The translations under genes were made by a program, and so were the position numbers. A DNA stretch of 64,000 nucleotides from Romboutsia lituseburensis (GTDB taxonomy: Bacteria; Bacillota; Clostridia; Peptostreptococcales; Peptostreptococcaceae), in contig NZ_JANQBQ010000001.1 of assembly GCF_024723825.1 (NCBI RefSeq), positions 2,294,001-2,358,000 on the forward strand. Direction: 5' to 3'. Shown here piece by piece: positions 1 through 10,375 of this stretch. Under the pieces are notes generated by a model that saw only the letters and a list, made by a program, of their open reading frames with translations, searched no databases and was not told the origin of the DNA. Numbering within the stretch: the stretch's first letter is position 1; the number at the start of each line of letters is the position of its first letter.

Positions 1-429
1 TCCAGATAACCATCCAGATAAACATACACTCTTAGTTAATTTTACAACTAATTGATAAACATAATAGGCCACAATACCTATTAATACTCTCGGAATTATA
101 GACACTAATGGGTTTATAAATGCAAACGAAGTTATAGTAGGCATTGTTAATGCTCTAAGCATACTCGTTAACCCAAATATAAAACCAACTGCCATTCCAA
201 CTACAGGCCCCTCAACTATAGCCCCTATTATTACAGGAATATGCATTATAGTTGCATTAGTAGGTCCTATAGGAATATACCCTATCCCAGGTACCATAGA
301 TAACATAATAGAAATAGAAGATAATACTGCTATTACTGTCATCCTTCTTACATTTAGTTTTTTTCTAGCTTGTGGTTGAACCATCGTCATATTTGATGCC
401 TCAACTTTTGATGATTTTGAATTCATCAT
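1..429 (-). CDS. ECF transporter S component, 3' end cut off
   Basis: Substrate-binding membrane subunit of an energy-coupling-factor vitamin transporter, partial: 143 codons are visible and the C-terminus lies beyond the window. After a polar N-terminus of about 25 residues come hydrophobic segments containing ATIMHIPVIIGAIVEGP, the signature of the ECF S-component family (PF12822, often annotated PanT). An SD GGAGG lies about 11 nt before the ATG at 429. It reads in the same direction as birA and the P1 peptidase, after a gap of about 165 bp. Pantothenate is a plausible substrate because panT-like genes often sit near birA/coaX in clostridia, but the sequence does not prove the substrate. 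No riboswitch is visible ahead of it. Confidence 0.75.
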   Translation of the reverse strand, partial: MMNSKSSKVEASNMTMVQPQARKKLNVRRMTVIAVLSSISIMLSMVPGIGYIPIGPTNATIMHIPVIIGAIVEGPVVGMAVGFIFGLTSMLRALTMPTITSFAFINPLVSIIPRVLIGIVAYYVYQLVVKLTKSVCLSGWLSG

Positions 430-593
430 AAAAAGATACACCTCCGTTCCAGCTCATAAAAGATGCCGGACTTTTAATTTAGAATTTTGAATTACTTTGA
501 TTTTTCTTGTTAAAGTCAGCCACTAAATTTACAGTAGTTGCCTGCTATAACAAAAACAATTTTATCAATAGCAAATGACATTGTCAACAATTC

Positions 594-1553
594 TTATTCA
601 CAGATTATATCTTTATATGCAGGTATATTTTTTACAGAATTAGCATTTTTTATAGCATTTATTACACTCTTCTCTACAACTTCTGTAGCTATAGAGCTTA
701 ATAAAGTCATATCTGTCTCAATTTCACCTGTTGCCATAGTAAATATAGTGTCACCATCGTGTGGTGTATGTATAGGAAATATAGTTTTTGCATATCCATT
801 ATGAGCTACTTGAGAAACTTTTTTACACTCAGCTTTAGTAAGTTTAGCATTAGTAGCTACTATCCCTATAGTAGTATTGTCTATATTAAAGCCACCTTTA
901 GTAACACCATTTTTCATAATTTCATATGTATTTAATACTTTAGTTTTAGAATCATCTAATACACCAGCTATTATTTTTCCATTTTCATATACATCTCCTA
1001 AAGCATTAACTGCTATAAGAGCAGAAACCACGAGTCCATTAGGTAATTTAACTGAGTAGCTCCCTATACCACCCTTCATAGCATATTGAGGCCCTCTTAT
1101 TTTACCTACCGTAGCACCGCAACCTGCTCCATAATTACCTTGTTTTAGTTCTGTATTATTCGCTAATTCACATGCTTTATAACCCATCTCTATATTAGGT
1201 CTACATTTTGGATCTCCAACTACTAAATCAAATAAAACTGCTCCTACTACTATAGGTACCTTTGTTACCCCTACATCAAATCCTATATTTTTTTCCTCTA
1301 AGTACTTGCTGACACCACAAGTAGATTCTAAGCCAAATGCAGATCCTCCAGATAATACAACTGCATGCACTTTTTGAATCATATTTATAGGATCTAACAA
1401 GTCAGTTTCTCTAGTACCTGGTGCAGCACCCCTTACATCTACTCCACATACAGCACCTTCTTCACAAATTACAACTGTACAACCTGTAAGACCATCTAAA
1501 TCTTCTACTTGCCCTACTTTTAGGCCTTTTACGTCTAATATGTTATTATACAT
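594..1553 (-). CDS. P1 family peptidase (DmpA/S58-type)
   Basis: Member of the P1/DmpA family (S58), autoprocessed N-terminal nucleophile peptidases such as L-aminopeptidase/D-esterase. Family landmarks are LTGCTVV, GVDVRGAAPGTRETD, VVLSGGSAFGLES, GAGCGATVGK, TTIGIVATNA and HTPHDGDTIFTMATG. The NTTIGIV segment is where the chain is expected to cut itself; this is inferred from the family. About 319 aa, normal length. An upstream in-frame GTG at 1565 abuts the SD AAGGGG, so the ATG at 1553 is the better start. That ATG overlaps the birA stop by 8 nt, suggesting translational coupling. Probably cytoplasmic; physiological substrate unknown. Confidence 0.85.
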   Translation of the reverse strand: MYNNILDVKGLKVGQVEDLDGLTGCTVVICEEGAVCGVDVRGAAPGTRETDLLDPINMIQKVHAVVLSGGSAFGLESTCGVSKYLEEKNIGFDVGVTKVPIVVGAVLFDLVVGDPKCRPNIEMGYKACELANNTELKQGNYGAGCGATVGKIRGPQYAMKGGIGSYSVKLPNGLVVSALIAVNALGDVYENGKIIAGVLDDSKTKVLNTYEIMKNGVTKGGFNIDNTTIGIVATNAKLTKAECKKVSQVAHNGYAKTIFPIHTPHDGDTIFTMATGEIETDMTLLSSIATEVVEKSVINAIKNANSVKNIPAYKDIICE

Positions 1554-2523
1554 AACCTTTAACACCCCTTATAGAAACTTCTCCTGACATTATTTCTCTT
1601 GTTTTATCCAAGTTATCTTTTATAACTAAATTTCCTTGATCGTTTATATCAATACATCTAACTAATTCTTTTGAATCACCTTGGAGTATATATATTTCCT
1701 TACCTATTATAGCTGAATATTTTCTGCAAATTTCTAAGGTACTTTCTTTCAAACCTTTATTTATATAATCTAAGTATAGTCTTTCAAATTCCATTATTAT
1801 ACTTCTAACTATATCAACTCTAGATATTCGATAATTTTCTTTATATAAAGATGTGGCAATTTCCGATATTTCCTGGGAAAACTCCATAGTTTTTACATTT
1901 ATACCAATCCCCAACACAATATAATTTATTCTTTCAATTTCAGCTGATAATTCAGTTAATATTCCTGCTACTTTTTTATTGTTTATAATTATATCATTAG
2001 GCCATTTTATTTGACTACTTACGCCTAACTTGTTTAATGCACTAACTATACTTGCACCAGCTATTAATGTTATAAATGGTGCTTTGTACGGTGATATGTT
2101 AGGTTTTAGTATAGCACTCATCCATATACCTTCTGATGATTTTGAATGCCACTGTCTACCTAATCTTCCTTTTCCTTTAGTTTGCTCTTCACTTATTATA
2201 ATAGTTCCATCCAAAGATTCACTAGCTATACTTTTAGCATAATCATTTGTAGAACCGATAGTATCAAAATGTTCTATTTTTCTTCCCATAAAATTAGTAT
2301 CTAGCTCATGACAAATATTATTATATGTTAATAGGTCATCAGGTTTTTTTACTAGTCTATATCCTTTTTTATTAACAGATTCAATATTATAACCTTGTTC
2401 TTTTAAAACTTTTATGTGTTTCCATACTGCAGCTCTAGATATACCTAATTGCTTGGATAATTCCTCTCCTGAAATAAATTCATCTTGATTATTTAATATA
2501 GTTTCAATTATTTTATCTCTCAT
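1546..2523 (-). CDS. birA: Bifunctional biotin-protein ligase / biotin operon repressor
   Basis: Activates biotin as biotinyl-AMP and attaches it to biotin carboxyl carrier proteins; the N-terminal DNA-binding domain makes it a candidate repressor of biotin genes. Residues 1-65 form a winged helix (ELSKQLGISRAAVWKHIKVL). The catalytic domain carries the biotin/AMP loop GKGRLGRQW (about 117-125) and IKWPNDI. An SH3-like C-terminal domain follows. At 325 aa it matches the two-domain type. It is the first gene of a probable birA - P1 peptidase unit. No biotin synthesis or carboxylase genes are in the window. Confidence 0.95.
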   Translation of the reverse strand: MRDKIIETILNNQDEFISGEELSKQLGISRAAVWKHIKVLKEQGYNIESVNKKGYRLVKKPDDLLTYNNICHELDTNFMGRKIEHFDTIGSTNDYAKSIASESLDGTIIISEEQTKGKGRLGRQWHSKSSEGIWMSAILKPNISPYKAPFITLIAGASIVSALNKLGVSSQIKWPNDIIINNKKVAGILTELSAEIERINYIVLGIGINVKTMEFSQEISEIATSLYKENYRISRVDIVRSIIMEFERLYLDYINKGLKESTLEICRKYSAIIGKEIYILQGDSKELVRCIDINDQGNLVIKDNLDKTREIMSGEVSIRGVKGYV

Positions 2524-2628
2524 ATTACACCTCTATCTAATGTAATTTGTACATCTAATAAGTAATTATACCTTAACAATAATTATTTTATAGCTAAATT
2601 TCAAAATATTTCCTTAGATTTACTAAAT

Positions 2629-2672
2629 AAAAAACCTCACTATATTTAATCTATTTAAAATATAGTGAGGTT
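2629..2672 (-). terminator. Terminator after the methylmalonyl-CoA operon
   Basis: A 15-bp near-perfect stem (arms 2633-2647 and 2658-2672) is followed on the minus strand by a U-tract, 6 bp past the stop of the epimerase gene. Confidence 0.85.
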
Positions 2673-2677
2673 TAATT

Positions 2678-3085
2678 TTATCTCTCAGTTAATTCAATTA
2701 ATGTTCCATATGTTCCCTTAGGGTGACAGAATGCTATTTTAGCTCCTCCTGCCCCGTATCTAAATGTGTTATCTAGCATTATATAGCCTTTATCTTTAAA
2801 TTCTTGGATAGCACTTTCTATGCTTCCCACATTTAATGCTATATGTTGTATGCCTCCTCTTCCAGAGTTTTTTTGAATATATTTATAAATTGCACTATTT
2901 TCATCTGTTCCCTCTAGCAATTCTATTTCTGTATCCCCTACCGGTAAAAATGCTACATTAACTTTTTGTTCAACTACAGTTTCCTTTCCTTCACATTTAA
3001 TACCTAATATATCTTCATAAAATTTTATAGCATCCTCTAAATTAGGTACAGCTATACCTATATGATCAACTCTTTTTATATTCAT
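2678..3085 (-). CDS. mce: Methylmalonyl-CoA epimerase
   Basis: Interconverts (2R)- and (2S)-methylmalonyl-CoA so that the mutase product can enter later steps. The 135-aa protein has the VOC fold of two paired beta-alpha-beta-beta-beta units. It starts VDHIGIAVPNLEDAIKFYEDILG, has the metal-binding His in DHIGIAV, GGIQHIALNV in the middle and a Glu in GTLIELTE near the end. It is last in the mcmA-mcmB-meaB-mce unit, 19 bp after meaB, with SD GGGAG. The context removes doubt between the epimerase and other small VOC proteins. Confidence 0.93.
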   Translation of the reverse strand: MNIKRVDHIGIAVPNLEDAIKFYEDILGIKCEGKETVVEQKVNVAFLPVGDTEIELLEGTDENSAIYKYIQKNSGRGGIQHIALNVGSIESAIQEFKDKGYIMLDNTFRYGAGGAKIAFCHPKGTYGTLIELTER

Positions 3086-3104
3086 AATAATTCTCCCATT
3101 ATTT

Positions 3105-4040
3105 TTACTTTTTTAATGATTGTATAATATCTTCAGCCATAGTATATATATCTAACGTTGAATCTTCTGTTTGTTGTATTTTTTCTTGTATGTTAATTTG
3201 TTTATATACTTTATTTAACATTTCTTCTAATTTTATATGAACAAAATCATCCATTTCTTTATAATCTCTCATCGCTTTTTTATTTATAAGCTTATTTGTA
3301 TTTTCTAAAAATAATTTATGAGATTTTATATTGTCTATAGCTTCATTTATTCCTTCACCCTTATTTGATACAGCTAAACTAACTTTAGGCCTAAATTCCC
3401 AATCATTTTTAAAGCTTAACATATTCTCTATTTCTGTTTTAGTTTTAGATACACCGTCTTTGTCTGCTTTATTTATTACAAATATATCTGCAATTTCCAT
3501 TATACCTGCTTTAATAGCCTGTATATCATCTCCCATACCTGGCATTAAAACTATGGCTACTGTGTCAGATATATTAACTATATCTATTTCTGATTGACCT
3601 ACACCTACTGTTTCTATAAATATATAATCACATCCATAAGCTTCTAATACCTTTATTACAGATAATATAGAGTTCGTAGTTCCACCTAAACTACCTCTAG
3701 ACCCCATAGATCTAATAAATACTTTATTATTAGAAGTTAATTCTGTCATTCTTATTCTATCTCCTAGTATAGCGCCTTTAGTAAAATGGCTTGTTGGGTC
3801 AATAGCTATGATACCAATGCTATACCCATCTTTAAGCATTTCTTTAACAATTTCTTTTGTAAATGTAGATTTTCCTACACCAGGAGGTCCCGTTATACCA
3901 ACTATATATGAATTACCTGTATACGGTAAAATTTCTTTTAACAATTTTTCATATCCATTACTTCTATTTTCTACTATACTTATTGCCCTGGCACAATCTT
4001 TTTTACTACCCTGAAGTAAATTTTTTATTAATTTATCCAT
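3105..4040 (-). CDS. meaB: Methylmalonyl-CoA mutase-associated GTPase MeaB
   Basis: G3E-family GTPase that gates cobalamin loading and protects or reactivates methylmalonyl-CoA mutase. It has the P-loop GPPGVGKST (51-59), the Mg-binding DPTS segment, ETVGVGQSE as switch region and NKAD for guanine specificity. 311 aa is normal; the C-terminal helical extension (EEMLNKVYKQIN...) suits dimerisation. It starts 9 nt after the B12-binding subunit gene and has only a weak SD, so coupled translation is likely. The older label ArgK (arginine kinase) does not apply. Confidence 0.95.
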   Translation of the reverse strand: MDKLIKNLLQGSKKDCARAISIVENRSNGYEKLLKEILPYTGNSYIVGITGPPGVGKSTFTKEIVKEMLKDGYSIGIIAIDPTSHFTKGAILGDRIRMTELTSNNKVFIRSMGSRGSLGGTTNSILSVIKVLEAYGCDYIFIETVGVGQSEIDIVNISDTVAIVLMPGMGDDIQAIKAGIMEIADIFVINKADKDGVSKTKTEIENMLSFKNDWEFRPKVSLAVSNKGEGINEAIDNIKSHKLFLENTNKLINKKAMRDYKEMDDFVHIKLEEMLNKVYKQINIQEKIQQTEDSTLDIYTMAEDIIQSLKK

Positions 4041-4049
4041 GAATTAAAA

Positions 4050-4451
4050 TTATAGACTTCTTTTCAAATTATTTCTTATAAATTGTATTGTCTCTTCTGT
4101 TGTTGTACCAGGAGTGAATACTACTGATATACCTTTTTCTATTAAGTTAGGTATATCTTCTTCAGGTATTATTCCACCTGCCAATACTAATATATCATCA
4201 TATACCTCTTCTTTTTTCATTAAATCTACTACAGCAGGTAATAAGTGATTATGTGCTCCAGATAATATACTCATAGCAACTACATCAACATCTTCTTGTA
4301 TAGCAATTTGAACTATATTTTCAGGTGTCTGTCTTAATCCTGAATATATTACTTCCATTCCAGCATCCCTTAATGCCCTTGCAATTACTTTAGCCCCTCT
4401 GTCATGTCCATCTAAACCTGGTTTTGCTACTAATACTCTTATAGGTCTCAT
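4050..4451 (-). CDS. mcmB: Methylmalonyl-CoA mutase, B12-binding subunit
   Basis: Carries adenosylcobalamin for the mutase. The 133-aa protein is a free-standing cobalamin-binding Rossmann domain: [17 protein letters not shown] holds the DxHxxG motif (D14, H16, G19) whose His is the lower ligand of cobalt. [12 protein letters not shown] and [11 protein letters not shown] line the nucleotide-tail pocket. In many bacteria this domain is fused to the C-terminus of the mutase; here it is a separate gene 14 bp after it, as in archaeal and some clostridial mutases. The SD is unusually G-rich (AGGGGGG) and could pair with the C-rich small RNA described at 33.5 kb. Confidence 0.93.
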   Translation of the reverse strand: MRPIRVLVAKPGLDGHDRGAKVIARALRDAGMEVIYSGLRQTPENIVQIAIQEDVDVVAMSILSGAHNHLLPAVVDLMKKEEVYDDILVLAGGIIPEEDIPNLIEKGISVVFTPGTTTEETIQFIRNNLKRSL

Positions 4452-4465
4452 TATTTTATTCCCCC

Positions 4466-6136
4466 CTAAAATACATCACCTTGAACATATTCTCCAAACT
4501 CTTCTCTCATAACTTTGCATATTTCTCCTAATGTAGCATATGACTCTACTGCCTCAATTATATATGGCATCATGTTATCAGTTGTATTACATGCATTTCT
4601 TAATCTTTCTAAAGCAGCAGTTGTTTTTTCATTGTCTCTAGATTGTTTAAATTTACTTAATTTTGATATTTGTGTTTTTTCTGCTACTTCATCTACTTTA
4701 AGAAGCCCTTTTATTTCTTGTTCTTGTGATGTATATTTGTTAACACCTACAATTATTTTTTCTTTATTTTCTATTTTTTGTTGATATTTATAAGCACTCT
4801 TCATAATTACTTCTTGTATATATCCATTTTCTATAGCTTTTGGTGATCCACCCATAGAATCTATATTTTCAATAATCTTCATAGCTTCTTTTTCTATTTG
4901 ATCAGTTAAACTTTCAACATAATAAGAGCCTGCTAGAGGATCTATTGTTTCACACACGCCACTTTCTTCACCTATTATTTGTTGAGTTCTTAGAGCTATC
5001 GTTACAGAGTCTTCTGTAGGTAATGATAGAGCTTCATCTCTAGAATTAGTATGTAATGATTGTGTCCCACCTAAAACAGCCGCTAAAGCCTGCATAGTAA
5101 CTCTCATGATATTATTATCTGGCTGCTGAGCAGTTAATGTTGAACCTGCTGTTTGAGTATGGAATTTCAGCATACATGATTTAGGATTAGTAGCATTAAA
5201 TCTTTCTTTCATTATTTTTGCCCATAATCTTCTTGCAGCTCTAAATTTACTTACTTCCTCTAACAAATTATTGTGTGAAGCAAAGAAGAATGACAATCTA
5301 GGTGCAAAATCATCTACATCTAGCCCTGCATTAATTGCAGCATTTACGTATGCAATACCATTCGCTAATGTAAATGCAACTTCTTGGATTGCATTAGCCC
5401 CTGCTTCCCTTATATGATATCCAGATATACTTATAGTGTTCCAATTAGGTAATTCTTTTGAGCAATACTCAAATATATCTGTAGTTAACCTCATTGATGG
5501 TTGCACTGGGAATATATAAGTTCCTCTAGCAACATATTCTTTTAATATATCATTTTGAATTGTACCTCTTAACTTGTCTACTGAAACTCCCTGCTTTTTA
5601 GCTACAGCTATATACATTGCTAAAAGTACAGAAGAAGGAGCATTTATAGTCATTGATGTAGATACTTTATCTAAAGGTATATCCTTAAATAACACTTCCA
5701 TATCACCTAAAGAATCTATAGCAACGCCTACTTTACCTACTTCTCCTTTACATATATTTTCATCAGAGTCATAGCCTAACTGTGTAGGTAAATCAAATGC
5801 AACAGATAAACCTTTAGATCCTTGTTCTATTAAATATTTATATCTTTCATTTGATTCCTCTGCTGTTGCAAATCCTGCATACATTCTCATTGTCCACAAT
5901 TTACCTCTATACATAGTAGGTTGTACACCTCTAGTAAAAGGGTATTGACCTGGATATCCAAGTTCTTGATCATAATCTACATTTGCATCTAACGGCGTGT
6001 ACAATCTTTTGACCTCTTCATCTGTGTCTAATATAAACTGTTCCTTTCTTTCTGGAAATCTGTTTAATGTTTTTTTGACTTTTGTTTCTTCCCACTTCTC
6101 TAAAGAATTTTTAATAATTTCTTGTTGTGTATTCAT
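4466..6136 (-). CDS. mcmA: Methylmalonyl-CoA mutase, catalytic subunit
   Basis: TIM-barrel subunit that binds the CoA ester and, with the separate B12 subunit, rearranges succinyl-CoA and methylmalonyl-CoA by radical chemistry. Landmarks: [12 protein letters not shown] (about 65-76), [16 protein letters not shown] (81-96), [42 protein letters not shown] and [15 protein letters not shown]. 556 aa equals the barrel domain without the B12 domain. The TMY tyrosine and the PSMR arginine, remembered as carboxylate-binding residues, are present and favour methylmalonyl-CoA over isobutyryl-CoA; this is from memory. First gene of the unit, with a strong SD GGAGAGGAG. No methylmalonyl-CoA decarboxylase or transcarboxylase gene is nearby. 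Confidence 0.93.
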   Translation of the reverse strand: MNTQQEIIKNSLEKWEETKVKKTLNRFPERKEQFILDTDEEVKRLYTPLDANVDYDQELGYPGQYPFTRGVQPTMYRGKLWTMRMYAGFATAEESNERYKYLIEQGSKGLSVAFDLPTQLGYDSDENICKGEVGKVGVAIDSLGDMEVLFKDIPLDKVSTSMTINAPSSVLLAMYIAVAKKQGVSVDKLRGTIQNDILKEYVARGTYIFPVQPSMRLTTDIFEYCSKELPNWNTISISGYHIREAGANAIQEVAFTLANGIAYVNAAINAGLDVDDFAPRLSFFFASHNNLLEEVSKFRAARRLWAKIMKERFNATNPKSCMLKFHTQTAGSTLTAQQPDNNIMRVTMQALAAVLGGTQSLHTNSRDEALSLPTEDSVTIALRTQQIIGEESGVCETIDPLAGSYYVESLTDQIEKEAMKIIENIDSMGGSPKAIENGYIQEVIMKSAYKYQQKIENKEKIIVGVNKYTSQEQEIKGLLKVDEVAEKTQISKLSKFKQSRDNEKTTAALERLRNACNTTDNMMPYIIEAVESYATLGEICKVMREEFGEYVQGDVF

Positions 6137-6255
6137 TTTTTCTCCTCTCCATTTACCTAATAATAAATTTAGAGCTAATATAAATTTAATTACTCGTTAT
6201 ATTTAATACATAGCGATTTTCTTTATAAATATTACTATTTTTTTGTATTTAGCGT

Positions 6256-6290
6256 AAAAAAAATAGAACCTAATTTTAGGTTCTACTTTT
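6256..6290 (-). terminator. Terminator after ftsH
   Basis: Arms TAGAACCTAA (6264-6273) and TTAGGTTCTA (6276-6285) with a run of eight U on the minus strand, directly after the ftsH stop. It separates ftsH from the mutase operon. Confidence 0.9.
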
Positions 6291-6294
6291 TTAT

Positions 6295-8271
6295 CTATTT
6301 ATTTTCATCATTATCTTGTTTAGTTTCATCTACTTGATTTACTATAACTTCTTTCTTAGCTAAATCTAAATCAACTTTAACCTCTTCAGAAGAATTCTCT
6401 TCTGCTGTTAATGCAGATGTTTCTTTGTTATCTTCTTCTACTTTTAAAGATAATTCTTTATTAAATGCTTGTAAGAATTGACTAGCGTCTAAAGTTTCAT
6501 GAACTAGTAACGCTTGAGCTACATACTCTAATCTATCCATATTATCTTGTAATAATTTTTTAGTCTTCTTATACGAAGCATCTACAAGTGCACTTATTTC
6601 CCTATCTATTTCAGAAGCAACTTCTTCAGAATAGTTTTGTTTACTTCCAAAGCTATTTCCTAAGAATACTTCATCATTGCTATCTCCAAATGTCATTGGA
6701 CCAAGCTTAGAACTCATACCATACTTAGTAACCATAGCTCTAGCAGTAGAAGATACTCTCTCTAAGTCGTTAGATGCTCCTGTAGATATGTCATCTAAAA
6801 CTAATTCCTCAGCAACTCTACCACCAAGTAATACTATTATATTTTCTTTCATTTCATTTTTAGTAGCATAGAATTTATCTTCTACAGGTAATTGCATAGT
6901 GAATCCACCAGCTCTACCTCTTGGTACTATAGTAACCTGATGAACAGGACTAACATGTTCAAGTACATGAGCACAAACCGCATGACCTGCTTCATGGTAA
7001 GCAGTAAGTCTTCTTTCTGGTTCACTTATAACTCTAGACTTCTTAGCAACACCAGCTATAACCTTTGTAATAGCCTCTTCTATAGTTTCCATTTGTATTT
7101 TCTTTTCTCTTTTTCTTGCTGTTAATATAGCAGCTTCATTCATTAAGTTTTCTATATCAGCAGGAGTAAATCCAGGAGTTCTTCTTGCTAAGACTTCAAC
7201 ATTAACATCATCTGCTAATGGCTTGTTCTTAGAATGAACTTTGAATATTGCTTCTCTACCTTTAACATCTGGTGCCCCAACAACAACCTGTCTGTCAAAT
7301 CTACCTGGTCTAAGTAACGCTGGGTCAAGTATATCAGGTCTATTTGTAGCAGCCATTATTATTATACCTTGGTTTACTCCAAATCCATCCATTTCAACTA
7401 ATAATTGATTAAGAGTTTGCTCTCTTTCATCGTGTCCTCCACCAAGACCAGCTCCTCTTTTTCTACCAACTGCATCTATCTCGTCTATAAATATTATAGC
7501 AGGTGCATTCTTTTTGGCTTGTTCAAATAAATCTCTAACTCTAGATGCCCCTACCCCAACAAACATTTCAACGAAATCAGAACCACTTATACTGAAAAAT
7601 GGTACTCCGGCTTCACCTGCAACAGCTCTTGATAAATATGTTTTACCTGTACCTGGAGGACCTACCATAAGTATACCTTTAGGTATTCTCGCACCTAAAT
7701 CAATATATTTTTTAGGATTTTTTAAGAAGTCGACGACTTCCTGTAAATCTTCTTTTTCTTCATTTAATCCAGCTACATCTTTAAATGTAACTCTAGTTTT
7801 TTCATCATCTTTATGTACTTTAGCTTTTGATTTACCAAAGTTCATTACTTTTCCGCCTCCACCTTGAGACTGATTCATAAATACGAACCAAAGAATTACC
7901 ATAAAGAATATTAATAGTAATGTCGGTAACATTTCTACAAACCATGGTGCAGAAGGTTTAGGCTCTCCACCTAATGATGTTACTTTTCCTTCTTTTACTT
8001 GTTGTAGTACCTCATTAGCAAATTTATCTCCCATTACTTCTTTTGGTACATATGATCTAAATTTAGTATTTGTGTCTTTTATAGTTCCCTCTACTGCAGT
8101 GTCATTTATGAAATATAACTTAGATATATTTCCTTCTGATAACTCTCTATACATTTTTGAAAACTCAAATTGTTGTATTTTCTCTGTTGGCTTACCTGAG
8201 AACTGCACTATTCCTACTATGATTATAAAAATTAGTAGGTAGAAACCGATTCCCTTGAAAAATTTATTCAA
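6295..8271 (-). CDS. ftsH: ATP-dependent zinc metalloprotease FtsH
   Basis: Membrane-anchored AAA+ protease that degrades misfolded membrane proteins and some regulators. It has an N-terminal TM helix, an extracytoplasmic loop of about 80 residues, a second TM helix ([17 protein letters not shown]), Walker A GPPGTGKT, Walker [12 protein letters not shown], the arginine-finger region RPGRFDRQ and the zinc site HEAGH. The C-terminal tail is acidic and low-complexity. The open frame begins at an ATG at 8289, but AAAGGAGGG forms its codons 2-4. A TTG at 8271 lies 6 nt after that SD and gives the usual N-terminus [13 protein letters not shown], so TTG is chosen (658 aa). It follows tilS, as in many Firmicutes, but hpt, usually between them, is missing. 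Confidence 0.96.
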   Translation of the reverse strand: MNKFFKGIGFYLLIFIIIVGIVQFSGKPTEKIQQFEFSKMYRELSEGNISKLYFINDTAVEGTIKDTNTKFRSYVPKEVMGDKFANEVLQQVKEGKVTSLGGEPKPSAPWFVEMLPTLLLIFFMVILWFVFMNQSQGGGGKVMNFGKSKAKVHKDDEKTRVTFKDVAGLNEEKEDLQEVVDFLKNPKKYIDLGARIPKGILMVGPPGTGKTYLSRAVAGEAGVPFFSISGSDFVEMFVGVGASRVRDLFEQAKKNAPAIIFIDEIDAVGRKRGAGLGGGHDEREQTLNQLLVEMDGFGVNQGIIIMAATNRPDILDPALLRPGRFDRQVVVGAPDVKGREAIFKVHSKNKPLADDVNVEVLARRTPGFTPADIENLMNEAAILTARKREKKIQMETIEEAITKVIAGVAKKSRVISEPERRLTAYHEAGHAVCAHVLEHVSPVHQVTIVPRGRAGGFTMQLPVEDKFYATKNEMKENIIVLLGGRVAEELVLDDISTGASNDLERVSSTARAMVTKYGMSSKLGPMTFGDSNDEVFLGNSFGSKQNYSEEVASEIDREISALVDASYKKTKKLLQDNMDRLEYVAQALLVHETLDASQFLQAFNKELSLKVEEDNKETSALTAEENSSEEVKVDLDLAKKEVIVNQVDETKQDNDENK

Positions 8272-8302
8272 AAGAAGCCCTCCTTTCATACATTGTTTTA
8301 TT

Positions 8303-9688
8303 CTAAAGTTTCTTAAAGCTAATCTTTAAGACTTCTTTTGTTTCTGAATCAATTTTATAATTTTCACTAGTTTTATAATCACCTACACACAGTATGCCTT
8401 CATCATCTGTTATTACAGGAACTTTGCATCTGTCTTCTCTCGGGATTTTCAAATCTATAAATAAGTCTTTAACTTTTTTACTTCCTCCAGCAAGTTTTAT
8501 CTTATCACCTTGCTTTCTACTTCTTACAACGATACCCCCTTTTACTTTATCAAAATCAAACCCTTTAGATGTTTTATCTAGTTTTATACTTTTATATCTA
8601 TCTATACTCATTTTTTGGGTTTCTAAAACTAAGTTTAACTCTTTTATTTTGATAAATCCATTGCTAGGTATATTATAGCAAAAATCTATCTCTTCACTAA
8701 CTATTTCTTTTGTAGTTAATATTATGATATTTTTTCTTCTATATGCAAAAATTCCTCTTGGAAGATTTAACATCTTATTTAATTTGCTTTCACACTCTAG
8801 CTCAATAATATCTTCTATATGTTTTTGATCTACGAAATTAGTGTCTCCAAGTATATGTTTTATTGCACTTCTTAATACTCTAACTTTTATAGCATTATGT
8901 AGATTAACATATTTAGGTAAACTTATTTCTACTGAATCTTCTTTAAGAGTAGATACTTCTTTAAAATTCTTCTTTGCTTGTAAATCTATATAATCACTAT
9001 CATTTTTTAAACTGTTAGTCATTCTTACTATAGATTCTATTACATTTGGATTAAAATTATCCTTCATATAAGGTATTAATTCTAACCTTATTTTATTTCT
9101 AGTGTATATACTCTCTAAATTAGTTTTATCTATTCTAGGATTTAGCTCATACTTTTCGCAATATGCTTCTATCTCGCTTCTCTCTATATCCAAAATAGGT
9201 CTTATTATCTCATTATCTCTTATATACTCTATTCCTCTTAAGCCTTGAAGACCAGTTCCTCTCATAATCCTCATCAAAACAGTTTCCGCTTGGTCATTAC
9301 GATTATGACCTATAGCAATCTTATTTGATTTAGTCTTTTGTTTTATTTCTTCAAACATTTCGTATCTAAGAGTTCTTGCACCCTCCTCTAAAGATACACC
9401 TTGTTCTTTACAATACTCAGGAACATTTATAGCTTTAACAAAAGATGTAATCCCTAAATCTTCGCAGATTTGTGATATGTATAATGCATCTTTTTGTGCT
9501 TCTAATCCTCTTATTTGATGGTTTAGATGTGCTGCATATACTTCGATGTTCATTTTTTCTTTAAGTCTATACAGTATATGTAATAAACAAACTGAATCTG
9601 GCCCTCCAGAAAGTCCTAATACTATTTTGTCTCCATCTTCTATCAAATTATATTTATTTATAGTACCTAGTACTTTTTCAAAAATCAT
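8303..9688 (-). CDS. tilS: tRNA(Ile)-lysidine synthase
   Basis: Uses ATP and lysine to make lysidine at C34 of the AUA-reading tRNA-Ile; essential. The PP-loop SGGPDS is at residues 27-32, followed by [26 protein letters not shown] and GLQGLRGI typical of TilS. The C-terminal half (about 340-461) is the TilS substrate-binding domain, with [28 protein letters not shown]. 461 aa is normal. The SD AGAGG fits the ATG at 9688. The ftsH TTG start is about 30 bp downstream, so the two genes are probably co-transcribed. Confidence 0.96.
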   Translation of the reverse strand: MIFEKVLGTINKYNLIEDGDKIVLGLSGGPDSVCLLHILYRLKEKMNIEVYAAHLNHQIRGLEAQKDALYISQICEDLGITSFVKAINVPEYCKEQGVSLEEGARTLRYEMFEEIKQKTKSNKIAIGHNRNDQAETVLMRIMRGTGLQGLRGIEYIRDNEIIRPILDIERSEIEAYCEKYELNPRIDKTNLESIYTRNKIRLELIPYMKDNFNPNVIESIVRMTNSLKNDSDYIDLQAKKNFKEVSTLKEDSVEISLPKYVNLHNAIKVRVLRSAIKHILGDTNFVDQKHIEDIIELECESKLNKMLNLPRGIFAYRRKNIIILTTKEIVSEEIDFCYNIPSNGFIKIKELNLVLETQKMSIDRYKSIKLDKTSKGFDFDKVKGGIVVRSRKQGDKIKLAGGSKKVKDLFIDLKIPREDRCKVPVITDDEGILCVGDYKTSENYKIDSETKEVLKISFKKL

Positions 9689-9814
9689 ATATATACCTCT
9701 TACATCTAGTTTTTATTAACTTTTATGTATAGTTTCTATAAAAAAACCATAAACCCTTGTAACTTTTTTTAAAAGATACAAAGTTTAGTATAATTATTAT
9801 AATACCAAATAAAT

Positions 9815-9846
9815 TAAATAAAAGGTAGTACTTTAACTACCTTTAT
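9815..9846 (-). terminator. Terminator after the DUF1934 gene
   Basis: Stem AAAGGTAGT (9821-9829) / ACTACCTTT (9836-9844) followed on the minus strand by a U-rich tail, about 50 bp after the stop at 9895. Confidence 0.75.
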
Positions 9847-9894
9847 AAAATTTATATAATTAGCTATTTCTACATTGTTTTTTGTATTACAACA

Positions 9895-10311
9895 TTATTC
9901 TTTTATTTCCACTAAAACTTCTATTTTATTTCTGCCTTTAAATAAATCCATAATTTTAATATCGTAATCTATATTTAATTTTATGCAATTTTCTTCTTTT
10001 TTATCTATTTTTAATTCTTTTGTATCTATTTCTATTATAAATAATCCCTGTGGTGTTCTATATCTAGTTTCTGTTTTTTCATTTTTTTTAAATACCATAT
10101 TAGAATTAGTTGTACCAAATTTCTTTATACTAACTTCGCTATCAGATATTTTTATTGTTGTTGTTACTTTATTTCCATCTTCCTCTTCTTTATAAACTAC
10201 ATATATATCTTTATTTTTATTGTATGCCTCTGCTTTTGTATTTAACTTTATAGTATCAATTCTTCCATTTTCATCATACTGTCTAGTAGTTATTGCTAAA
10301 TTAGCATTCAT
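9895..10311 (-). CDS. DUF1934 (YwiB-like) beta-barrel protein
   Basis: 138-aa cytoplasmic protein that looks like the DUF1934/YwiB family, a calycin-like beta-barrel of unknown function. Visible features are alternating beta-strands (TTTIKISDSEVSIKKFG), the conserved YRTPQGLFIIEIDT and a C-terminal strand NKIEVLVEIKE. No signal peptide and no cysteines. It stands alone between terminators, with SD GGAGG. The same gene sits beside murI in related clostridia (recalled, not checked). Confidence 0.75.
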   Translation of the reverse strand: MNANLAITTRQYDENGRIDTIKLNTKAEAYNKNKDIYVVYKEEEDGNKVTTTIKISDSEVSIKKFGTTNSNMVFKKNEKTETRYRTPQGLFIIEIDTKELKIDKKEENCIKLNIDYDIKIMDLFKGRNKIEVLVEIKE

Positions 10312-10375
10312 ATTATTTGCCTCCTAATAAGTATACTCTATTTTACAAGATTTTTAAAACTTCTTGTGATTTGGC

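Noticed and set aside
538-804. Plus-strand frame of 88 residues over the P1 peptidase 3' end
   Set aside because: Lies antisense to a conserved coding region and has no SD; shadow frame.
3105-4040. Arginine kinase-like function (ArgK) near the arginine genes
   Set aside because: The gene is in the methylmalonyl-CoA unit and has the MeaB GTPase motifs; the ArgK name is a historic misannotation.
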